A stretch of DNA of 64,000 nucleotides, taken from Caecitellus pseudoparvulus (Eukaryota; Bigyra: Bicosoecida). The notes below the pieces were generated by a model that saw only the letters and a program-made list of their open reading frames with translations, was not told where the DNA came from and did no database searches. The position numbers were made by a program, and so were the translations under genes. Location: the NCBI GenBank assembly GCA_965644315.1, contig CBFFRQ010000018.1, forward strand, positions 1,116,001 to 1,180,000, in the 5' to 3' direction. Below, piece by piece: positions 11,051 through 20,000 of this stretch (the first letter of the stretch is position 1; every line of letters begins with the position of its first letter).

Positions 11051-12916
11051 ATGTCTGCCTCAGCAGCGCTGAGCGAAGCGGCGCGGTCTGATGCAGGCTC
11101 CGGAGATGGCAGCAGCGTCGCCATGTTCAGAACGGAGGATCTGGACAAAGAAAAGTTTGCTCTGGAAATGCAGCGCACACGGGACCTCACGCTGATGGAG
11201 CGCCTGGAACGCAAGCTTGTGCACGCGCGGAAGTCACTCGAGGAGAAACGCCGTGCGATGTCAAGCTATGAAAGCACCTTCCTCGTGGGTGGCACGGTGA
11301 AACAAGTGGAGCCAGCAGCCTCAAGGGAAGCCAGAACGGGCTCGACTGCCAAGCACCGCCTGTATGCCAAGCCCAAAGCGCGTTTCGGCAAGCACGAGGC
11401 TGTTACTGGCACCCGCAAGGTCATCCAGCGGCACCTTCGACAGCTCTCAAAGCTAGAGGCAGTCATGGGCAAGAAACTGAACACTGCTCAGCATCGGAAT
11501 ACGAAAATGAGGGAGTCTGTGAACAACCTGCGAAGGGAACACCTTGTGTACGATCGGCTGTTCGGCAAGATGCAAGTTGAGATAGCTGAGGTCAAGGCCA
11601 ACATCGCCCGCACTAAGGCCAACATCGAGCGGCGGTACAAGCAGCGAGATGCGGTGCGGGGGAAAATGAAAGAAGCCATAGAGAAGCTGCAAGAGGCCCA
11701 GTTGGTCGCAAAGATGGAGTGGCAAGTCCTAGACAAGGGCTTGGTGGACACCTCCGCGCAAGCCCAGGACAGCAAGGATGAGGGCGACGTTGCTGGCGCA
11801 GGAAGCCTGACCCAGCAACAGGAAGAAGCGCTCAAGGCCCAGCAGCAGAAGTCTCTCTGGGCAATCGGGAAAGATAGAGTCCTCCTAGACCAACTGCAGG
11901 CCCGCAGGGACACGTTCGCGGCCGCGCTGGACGCCGTGCGCGAGCAAACTGGCTTCAGTGACTTGGAGGAGCTCGTGGGGCGAATGGAAGAATTCGAGGA
12001 ACAGAAGTTCGCAACTGTAACTGCAATCAACAAAGCTATGCTGGAGATCGAGGAGCGCGAAGCAGCAGTGCAGCGAATGCGCAAAGAGTTCGAGGAGAGG
12101 GAGGCACAGAACTCGGGCTTGACATCCAGCAAGCACGCTGCTTTGCAGGCCATGCAGCAAGAGCGCGCTGCGACAGTGAAAGCTGTGGAGAAAAAGGAAG
12201 CAGAGATCAAGGAAGTGCTTCGAGACCTTGGCGCCATGCTTCAGCCCGTCCAGTCGCTCTTTGCAGAAGTTGGCGCTGGGTCCCTGCTCAACTCAGCAGC
12301 CACGGACATGGCCCAGACGGCCGGCGCCATGCCACAAGAAGGCCCTGCAACTGCTGAGCCCCTAGGTGAAGCAACAGGGTTGGCTGAGGAGAGCAAGACA
12401 GACTTGGCCAGTCCGGGACTCGGGGGAAGCATGCGCATGTACTTGGCTTCCCCTTCCTTGCAGGAGAGCATGGCTGAAGGTGTCAGCGTGAACAGCCTGG
12501 CTCAGTTCACGGCAATCCTGGAGCAAAGCGTTGCAGAAGTCTTACAACAGTACGCTGTCGTCCTATCGCAGCCCCAGGCTTCATCAGCAGGCGCGGCCGC
12601 GGTCGCCGCCTTGAGCAGCCACGGCGCTGCCGGGGCCGCCCGCACCGTCAAGACGGGTGCCCCAGTGCCTCTTGGACCAACTGAAGGCACCAACTCCTCT
12701 CGCACCGCAATCACTAGCAGCGCCCTCCTTGCTGCTCTTGTGGAACCTGAAGCAATGGGTGCCTCCGATGACGAGGAGGAGCAGCCGCTGACACCCTCCC
12801 AGCTGAGAGCTCAAGCGGCGGCAAAGCTCCAAACGCAGACGTTCTTGGCAGCTAGAAAGGCCTCTCAGCAAGCAGCTCGCTACCTTTCTCACACTCAAGA
12901 GCGACGAAAGAGGTGA
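11051..12916 (+). CDS. Coiled-coil protein, probable outer dynein arm docking complex-like
   Basis: A single exon encodes 621 aa, starting at the first ATG after the previous gene. Residues 30-90, 120-230 and 270-400 are charged heptad-type coiled coil without Pro. The segment with LNTAQHRNTKMRESVNNLRR, then EHLVYDRLFGKM, resembles the conserved LRExIDxLRxERxxFDxIYxKLE pattern of ODA docking subunits (CCDC63/CCDC114, ODA1/DC2). Those proteins anchor outer dynein arms on axonemal doublets. The C-terminal third is low-complexity, Ala/Ser-rich, with an acidic DDEEEQ patch. The assignment rests on one short motif, so other axonemal or centriolar coiled coils are possible. The katanin gene in this window is compatible with a ciliated cell. 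The gene ends 26 bp from the convergent ACBP/ankyrin gene. Confidence 0.5.
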   Translation: MSASAALSEAARSDAGSGDGSSVAMFRTEDLDKEKFALEMQRTRDLTLMERLERKLVHARKSLEEKRRAMSSYESTFLVGGTVKQVEPAASREARTGSTAKHRLYAKPKARFGKHEAVTGTRKVIQRHLRQLSKLEAVMGKKLNTAQHRNTKMRESVNNLRREHLVYDRLFGKMQVEIAEVKANIARTKANIERRYKQRDAVRGKMKEAIEKLQEAQLVAKMEWQVLDKGLVDTSAQAQDSKDEGDVAGAGSLTQQQEEALKAQQQKSLWAIGKDRVLLDQLQARRDTFAAALDAVREQTGFSDLEELVGRMEEFEEQKFATVTAINKAMLEIEEREAAVQRMRKEFEEREAQNSGLTSSKHAALQAMQQERAATVKAVEKKEAEIKEVLRDLGAMLQPVQSLFAEVGAGSLLNSAATDMAQTAGAMPQEGPATAEPLGEATGLAEESKTDLASPGLGGSMRMYLASPSLQESMAEGVSVNSLAQFTAILEQSVAEVLQQYAVVLSQPQASSAGAAAVAALSSHGAAGAARTVKTGAPVPLGPTEGTNSSRTAITSSALLAALVEPEAMGASDDEEEQPLTPSQLRAQAAAKLQTQTFLAARKASQQAARYLSHTQERRKR

Positions 12917-12942
12917 GCAGAGGGGTTCAAAAACTGAGTGGA

Positions 12943-14099
12943 TTAACCCATGGCGCGTTGCAGCTCCTGCTGCACCGCTTCGCTGGCCTCCATCTCCACA
13001 GCAACATCCAGAACCGAAGCATCGTCCCCCCGGCGCTTGTGGGCGTCTGCGCCGCCTGCAAGCAGAGTCTTGACAGCCAACAGCGCCAATTCATCCGGCT
13101 GCTTCATCACAGCGTACATCAAGGGGGTCTCACCAGCCTCACCTTCCCCCGCATTGACGTCGGCCCCTGCCTCGATCAAGGCTGTCACAACTGCCATGCT
13201 GCCAGCATCTGCGTGATCCACTGCGACGTGCAGAGCACTCTCTCCCACGTCATTCTGAGAAGCGTTAGGGTCGGCCCCTGCCGCCAGCAGCTCGCGCACC
13301 TGCTCCACATCCATGTTCTCCACAGCCAGCTGCAGAGGGGAGGCGAGCTCCACTCGCCTTGCTTCATCTGCTTCGCTGAGCAACCCAACATCCATTCTGG
13401 AAACTGAAGGACCCAGAGACATGCCAGTGTCACCTTCTTCCTCTTCCACGCCAGCAGAAACCTCAGCCACCTCCACGCTCTGCAGCTCAGAGCCCAGCCC
13501 AGCCTCTCCGCGCCACCGCGGACAGAGCTCGTCTACAAGGGCCACGTAGCCTTGCATGGCTTGCCCCCGAGGCATGCCGCCAAGACCGCTCCAAGCTTTC
13601 CTGTCGCAACAAGGTGAGGCAAGGGGATTGACCTGGCGGGGCTTCTCACAGAGCAAGACCCGGGGAAGGGGGGCGCACTCACCACTTGGCGTGCTTTGTG
13701 AAGTCCAGCTCCAGCGGACCAGGCTGCGGCGCAGTGCACGTGCCAGACTGGGCTTGCTTGAAGAGAGCATACAGCCTGAGTTTCTGCAAAAGGATGACCC
13801 ACCAAACGCAAGTCCTGCACTTGCCCTGCGCGCCTTGTGGAGCAGGGTGCTGTGGATACCTTTTGTCTGGATGCATCAAAATCCGCACTTGCGATGTGCT
13901 TCACAGCATGGTCAAAGAGCTGCTGTGTGAGAGCATCTGGTGCTTCATCAACACATGAAGGTGTAGCTTCTGTTCTGCGCGGCCCAGCCTCTGCTGGTGC
14001 TCCGTTCCAGAAGTACCACGCAAACCCTGCCGCTGCGACTCCAACGCCGCCCGCAAGCCACCAGGCCCACGACGGGACCTGTGGAACCCTTGCAGCCAT
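12943..14099 (-). CDS. Membrane-anchored acyl-CoA-binding protein with ankyrin repeats
   Basis: Three exons on the minus strand, 14099-13860, 13783-13683 and 13600-12943, give 332 aa; introns are 76 and 82 nt. The N-terminus has one hydrophobic anchor (WAWWLAGGVGVAAAGFAWYF). The acyl-CoA-binding domain is split over all three exons: helix 1 LTQQLFDHAVKHIAS, then KLRLYALFKQAQSG with the ligand-binding Tyr and Lys, then KHAKW/KAWSGLGGM and AMQGYVALVDELCPRW. An acidic linker follows, then three ankyrin repeats (SPLQLAVEN, ESALHVAVDH, ETPLMYAVMK). This anchor-ACB-ankyrin order is that of plant ACBP1/ACBP2. Such proteins bind long-chain acyl-CoA esters at the ER or plasma membrane and recruit partners through the ankyrin part. 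The ATG lies only 60 bp beyond the PFK-2 stop, same strand. Confidence 0.88.
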
Positions 14100-14159
14100 G
14101 CCTAGCACGTGGGCATCTACAGTGCTGGCAGCAGAGTGAATTGCAATTTAGTGTGAGCT

Positions 14160-15928
14160 TCATGATGACTTAGCCGTGCCGGCACCGTCTCTGACTGTGG
14201 GCTCATAGTGGCGCTTGGGCCGAGCTACACACTCCCTCTGCACCCTGAACCTTGAGCCTGCTGTGGAAAGCCGAGCCTCAATTCGGGGACACTCATCGTC
14301 CAAAGCAGCAAGCAACTCGTCCACTGGGTCTGAGAGGCCCTCGCTTGCTTTGGGGGCTGTGGTGGTCTGGGCTTCGCATGCGCTCGGCGGGGCACTGTCT
14401 CCTCCTGAAACTGTCACTGCGCTCTCGATCCACCCGTATTGGGAGGGCACCAACTCGATAACGGTTCCAGAAGGAATCGGCATCTGTACTGCTGCATCGA
14501 GGGGTATGCCTCGAAAGTACGCCATCAGGACTTGCAGAGAAGAGAGGTGCCCCACTACAACGACAGGGCACCTGCAGCGCTCGATATCCACCACCAACGA
14601 CGTCAGCCGCGTAGCTACGTCGCGAAGGCTCTCCCCACCTGCGATCCTAAACAGCTCCGGGCTTTCGCTGTGCTGCCATGCCTTGAAGGCGGCAGGATCC
14701 AGCTCCGCAAGCGACCGCAGAGGCAGCCCCGCGTATACACCGGTGTCCATAGGAAGCAACGCTGACAGCGGCGTGGCAGCACCCAAGTCCATTGCTCCTG
14801 CTGTTTGGATACAACGCTGGAGCGTGCTCGTGAAGGTCGCGAACCGTGGCGTAGGTTCAGGGGCTGCTGCCATCGACGCTGTGCCGCCTGCGCTGCACTG
14901 CCCTGCAGCCAAATCATGAGCCAGCTCGGGCGTGGCCTTGCGCGAGGAAGATTGCACAACACCTGCAGTCTCTGCGGCATACACGCCCACTGCTTTGCTC
15001 CACGCCAGTCCCTGCTGGTCAAGTGACAACAAGGTGCTCAAGTCAGCTGTGGCCCCAGCCTCAGCCGCCTTGGCAGCCACACCGGGGGCTACACCTTGCG
15101 CTGACACTGATGCCCGCTGCAAGACCGCATCTTGCACTGCCTGCCTGTCCCCACACTGCCCAGACCGCAGCAAAAACACTGGCCTGGGGTAAATGTGGAT
15201 GCTCATCAGGAAGGCCAGAATGCTGTGTGCCAGAGAACCAAAGATGTTCCGCGCCACGACTTTGCTTTGCAAGTCAATCAACTTGATGTAGGCGACCTCC
15301 CCGCCCTCGGCATCCTCCAGCGGCTCATACACCGCCTTGTAGTTCTCAATGCGGGCCGACAAGTCTTCCAAAGCTTGCTGCAGCGGCATGCGAGCGAAAT
15401 CCGGGCTCCCACACACTTTCTGCAGCATGTTCGAGGCCAACACTCCGGGTTGGTTGCAGATGCACTCCACGAAAATGACTCCCACATGAGACCGTACTGG
15501 CTCTACGCGACTCAGAATGCGCTGCCGACGTGCTCGAGTGGTGTTCGTTGCATCAAACAGAGCCACGGCTCCACCCTCCTCACACAACCACGAAATGGCT
15601 TCATCCAGTACTTCCATGGCCAGCTGCTCGCGGTACTGCTTGGCTTCGCTGTTGTCAGAAGAGAAGAAGCTTGCATCAGCACGACTGCCAACGCCATCCC
15701 CCGAGTGTTCATCTGGCTCAGGGCGCTCCCGTCTGTGCTTGCCCACATTGAACACTTTACACTGGTATCCTGTCCATGTCAAGTACCCCCTCAACTTGTG
15801 AGCCACGTACGACTGTGCAGCATCCAGGCGTGGTGGGGAGGGCCGAATTCCGCAGGCCAGGAGCGTCGCACCTTTCCACGCGCGGGCAGACCAACTAAGG
15901 CCAGAATGAACTTCTCTGGTGTATTCAT
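14160..15928 (-). CDS. 6-phosphofructo-2-kinase/fructose-2,6-bisphosphatase with degenerate phosphatase site
   Basis: Exon 1 is 15928-15872, exon 2 is 15812-14160, and the intron is 59 nt with a GTGCG donor; the product has 569 aa. The intron falls between Lys and Ser of the P-loop (GLPARGK|S). The kinase domain is complete: P-loop, KVFNVGKHRR, ASFFSSDN, DATNTTRARR and YIKLIDLQSKVV. This enzyme family makes fructose-2,6-bisphosphate, the allosteric switch of glycolysis. The C-terminal histidine-phosphatase domain is recognisable (IQTAG, GGESLRDVATRL), and its second His is present (GHLSS, His441). However, the phospho-accepting RHGE motif reads RSGQ (Ser236), and the catalytic acid of DAGxCEG reads DTGVYAG (Ala380). 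The phosphatase is therefore probably dead and the protein effectively a kinase. The start is the first ATG before the P-loop. Confidence 0.93.
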
Positions 15929-16210
15929 GGCAGAAACATAGAGTGTATTCCCGCTGCTGCCGTCGGCTCGCCGACCGGAAGCAAACGCCCCCCCCGAAAC
16001 TTGATGGAGCCAGGCAATGCGGGCGCAGCTTCGCAGGCGCAAGTCCGCACGATCCAACCGCAAACAAAAACCTACGTGATGAAAATCAAAATCTTCGCAT
16101 GCACGAGAGGTGTATATTTTCTGTTTTACGCTTCCCCTGCCACTCCATCGCGGAGGTGGCGTACAGGGGCTCCCTGAGCTTCCCACGGGTGGCAACAGCG
16201 AAGACTCGCA
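15929..16210. promoter_or_regulatory. Divergent promoter region between PFK-2/FBPase-2 and the frataxin-like gene
   Basis: These 282 bp separate two head-to-head ATGs, so both promoters must lie here. An AT-rich patch at about 16081-16128, unusual in this GC-rich window, contains TGTATATTTT at 16111. That could be a TATA-like element, but position alone does not prove it. Confidence 0.35.
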
Positions 16211-16771
16211 ATGGCATTGCGCTTCGTTTATTTGGTACGCCCTGGCTTGATTTCAAGGCTGTTGGCCCCCCAGATGTCTGCCTGTGGCCGGCTCCCGACG
16301 GCTCCAAGCAAGACTGCGGAAATCGCCTGCATCACCACACGAAGTGCGCTCCAGCGTCAAACAGATACCACATCTGGTAAAATAGACATGAAAAGGGTGA
16401 ATTCTTTGTTTCAAGAAGTCGTATCTGGTGTGGAGGACATGCATTCAGACAACCCAGGCTTTCAAGTCACGCAAGGACCTGACACCGTACGTGGCCCCCA
16501 CTCTGGCGCACTGCTCGCCCACCCACCCAAGGCTCTCCTCTTGACCCTGCAGCTGACGATCGATACTCCAGGAGGGCAACTGAAGATGTGGGTCACTTCA
16601 GACATTGGGAAGGAGCTACTTGCCTTCACAGCCCCCAAGACTGATGGCTTGCACACGTACACATGGAGTGCGGCGCAAGAGATGTGGACCAGTACAAAAG
16701 ATGGCCACTTTCTGAAGGAGCTCTTGGCCAGGGAGCTCGTGTATCACTGCAAAGGTTTCCCCAAGTTTTGA
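16211..16771 (+). CDS. Frataxin-like (CyaY fold) mitochondrial protein, tentative
   Basis: Exons 16211-16486 and 16553-16771 give 164 aa. The 66-nt GTACGT...CAG intron is frame-neutral and stop-free. The first 40 residues lack acidic groups and are rich in Arg, Leu and Ser, as in a mitochondrial presequence. The rest follows the frataxin order: an acidic helix (NSLFQEVVSGVEDMHSDNPG), a beta strand (DTLTIDTPGGQLKMWV), then KELLAFTAPKTDGLHTYTW, MWTSTKDG and a final helix HFLKELLARELVYHCKGF. Human frataxin has LTVKLG, IWLSSP, RYDW, NWVYSHDG and LHELLAAELTKAL at the matching places. If correct, it would act in iron-sulfur cluster assembly. Similarity is partial and one strand motif (NKQ) is missing, so a different small mitochondrial protein is possible. 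It is transcribed divergently from PFK-2/FBPase-2. Confidence 0.5.
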   Translation: MALRFVYLVRPGLISRLLAPQMSACGRLPTAPSKTAEIACITTRSALQRQTDTTSGKIDMKRVNSLFQEVVSGVEDMHSDNPGFQVTQGPDTVRGPHSGALLAHPPKALLLTLQLTIDTPGGQLKMWVTSDIGKELLAFTAPKTDGLHTYTWSAAQEMWTSTKDGHFLKELLARELVYHCKGFPKF

Positions 16772-17041
16772 CTCTGTACAGGCTCGCCTCGGGACGGCAA
16801 CTTCTAAGTTGCTGCGTCGACTGGGCAGAGCAGGGCTCCACTCTCTCATGTGCGCACAAATCCAATGCACTCTTCACTGAGGATCAGACAAAAGTGCAAG
16901 ACCGGTGCTGGGTTATGCTAGATTCCTTCCCCCACTGCCTGTGGGATTCTGGGAACCAGTGGTGAGAGTGTGTCAGGAACGTGGAGGGAGCCGTACACGC
17001 CGAAGGATTCCGGGAGCCCAGCACATCCAGGTTGGGTCCCC

Positions 17042-20000
17042 ATGGCGGGGATCGGCATTCAGGCCAGGTTTTCCTTGCTTGCTTTCGTCCTAGTCTTGCT
17101 ATGCTGTTCCTGCCCCGTTCCAGGAGCTGCAAACCGCGGGCTTAGGTCCAAGGCTGGCAGGGTCATGCTGCGACATGCACCGCCAGACGGCCGTGTGTGG
17201 ACTGCCATCACACCCCAAAGCACCAATGCGGCAAACTTTGAGGATCTGGAGGTGCTCCGGTTTATTTGCTACTTGAATTGGCCCAGAAACAATCCCCGTG
17301 ACGACTGGACCGAGGGATTCGGCAGGGCCAAGCGCAGTGCAGCTGCTCTGGCTTCACCAGATTCACAAGGGCAGCCTGCGGATCAGGAGGCCAATGGTGA
17401 GGGTGAAACCAGCGCCCACTTGGCGGCATGGATGGACAAAGTCCAATGTGGTGAGCTTGAGTGGGAAGTCACTGCCTTCGATTGCGGAACCCAGGCAGGT
17501 CACATGCCAACACGAGTGCTGGCCCTCGACAGGCCTGCATTCCTTGCACATTGTGCAAATCCGGACCAACTGCGCTTTGGAACACCACAAAGGTCCGTAG
17601 TCTTTCCCAGTAGTACTGGTGGTCCCTTGTCACAGCTATACAGCGACTTCCTCCAGCTGCCGAGGCACGAGCACACCCAGTTGCAGCAAGTAGCCAAGTT
17701 GCACATCCTACACTCCAGAGCCAGCATGCAAAAGTGGCTGAGCCTGCACGTGGATTTGAGAATGGGGGATGTCTACTGGAAGGACGGATTGTTCCCGCTT
17801 GCAAAGTCTCTTTCTGAGCAATGCTCCCATCTCGCTGATGACCCTCGGCTGAGATCTCCAAAGCTCACTGACGTGGTTGCCTTGCATCCGCCTGAACTCA
17901 GCGCGTACGATGCCGTCCGCGTGGTATTGGCACACCAAGCATCACCGTACGAATCTGCTGGTGACCACAAAGGTGGTGGTTTTGATCACAAAAGAAACAG
18001 CAGAATCGGCATTGCTTGTGCAGCCAACCAATGCCAGGCAGCACATACCGACACCCAGCTCCACGCAGCCGTGTGTATTCACGAGCGAAACGCAGATACA
18101 ATGTCACTTTCCGATCGCCGTCACCTACAGGCAACTCCAGAAGCAACGGCGACACCATCCAGTACTCAGAGCCCAACACCCTCTACCAGCGTGTCGCCGT
18201 CGGCATCGGGCACCAGCAGCGTGTCGCCGTCGGCATCGGGCACCAGCAGCGTGTCGCCGTCGGCATCGGGCACCAGCAGCGTGTCGCCGTCGGCATCGGG
18301 CACCAGCAGCGTGTCGCCGTCGGCATCGGGCACCAGCAGCGTGTCGCCGTCGGCATCGGGCACCAGCAGCGTGTCGCCGTCGGCATCGGGCACCAGCAGC
18401 GTGTCGCCGTCGGCATCAGGCACCAGCAGCGTGTCGCCGTCGGCATCGGGCACCAGCAGCGTGTCGGCATCGGGCACCAGCAGCGTGTCGCCGTCGGCAT
18501 CGGGCACCAGCAGCGTGTCGCCGTCGGCATCGGGCACCAGCAGCGTGTCGCCGTCGGCATCGGGCACCAGCAGCGTGTCGCCGTCGGCATCGGGCACCAG
18601 CAGCGTGTCGCCGTCGGCATCGGGCAGCAGCAGCGTGTCGCCGTCGGCATCAGGCACCAGCAGCGTGTCGCCGTCGGCATCGGGCAGCAGCAGCGTGTCG
18701 CCGTCGGCATCGGGCACCAGCAGCGTGTCGCCGTCGGCATCGGGCACCAGCAGCGTGTCGCCGTCGGCATCGGGCACCAGCAGCGTGTCGCCGTCGGCAT
18801 CGGGCACCAGCAGCGTGTCGCCGTCGGCATCGGGCACCAGCAGCGTGTCGCCGTCGGCATCGGGCACCAGCAGCGTGTCGCCGTCGGCATCAGGCACCAG
18901 CAGCGTGTCGCCGTCGGCATCGGGCACCAGCAGCGTGTCGCCGTCGGCATCGGGCACCAGCAGCGTGTCGCCATCGGCATCGGGCACCAGCAGCGTGTCG
19001 CCGTCGGCATCGGGCACCAGCAGCGTGTCGCCGTCGGCATCGGGCACCAGCAGCGTGTCGCCATCGGCATCGGGCACCAGCAGCGTGTCGCCGTCGGCAT
19101 CAGGCACCAGCAGCGTGTCGCCGTCGGCATCGGGCACCAGCAGCGTGTCGCCGTCGGCATCGGGCACCAGCAGCGTGTCGCCGTCGGCATCGGGCACCAG
19201 CAGCGTGTCGCCGTCGGCATCAGGCACCAGCAGCGTGTCGCCGTCGGCATCGGGCACCAGCAGCGTGTCGCCGTCGGCATCGGGCACCAGCAGCGTGTCG
19301 CCGTCGGCATCGGGCACCAGCAGCGTGTCGCCGTCGGCATCGGGCACCAGCAGCGTGTCGCCGTCGGCATCGGGCACCAGCAGCGTGTCGCCGTCGGCAT
19401 CGGGCACCAGCAGCGTGTCGCCGTCGGCATCGGGCACCAGCAGCGTGTCGCCGTCGGCATCGGGCACCAGCAGCGTGTCGCCGTCGGCATCGGGCACCAG
19501 CAGCGTGTCGCCGTCGGCATCGGGCACCAGCAGCGTGTCGGCATCGGGCACCAGCAGCGTGTCGCCGTCGGCATCGGGCACCAGCAGCGTGTCGCCGTCG
19601 GCATCGGGCACCAGCAGCGTGTCGCCGTCGGCATCGGGCAGCAGCAGCGTGTCGCCGTCGGCATCGGGCACCAGCAGCGTGTCGCCGTCGGCATCGGGCA
19701 CCAGCAGCGTGTCGCCGTCGGCATCGGGCACCAGCAGCGTGTCGCCGTCGGCATCGGGCACCAGCAGCGTGTCGCCGTCGGCATCGGGCACCAGCAGCGT
19801 GTCGCCGTCGGCATCGGGCACCAGCAGCGTGTCGCCGTCGGCATCGGGCAGCAGCAGCGTGTCGCCGTCGGCATCAGGCACCAGCAGCGTGTCGCCGTCG
19901 GCATCGGGCACCAGCAGCGTGTCGCCGTCGGCATCGGGCACCAGCAGCGTGTCGCCGTCGGCATCGGGCACCAGCAGCGTGTCGCCGTCGGCATCGGGCA

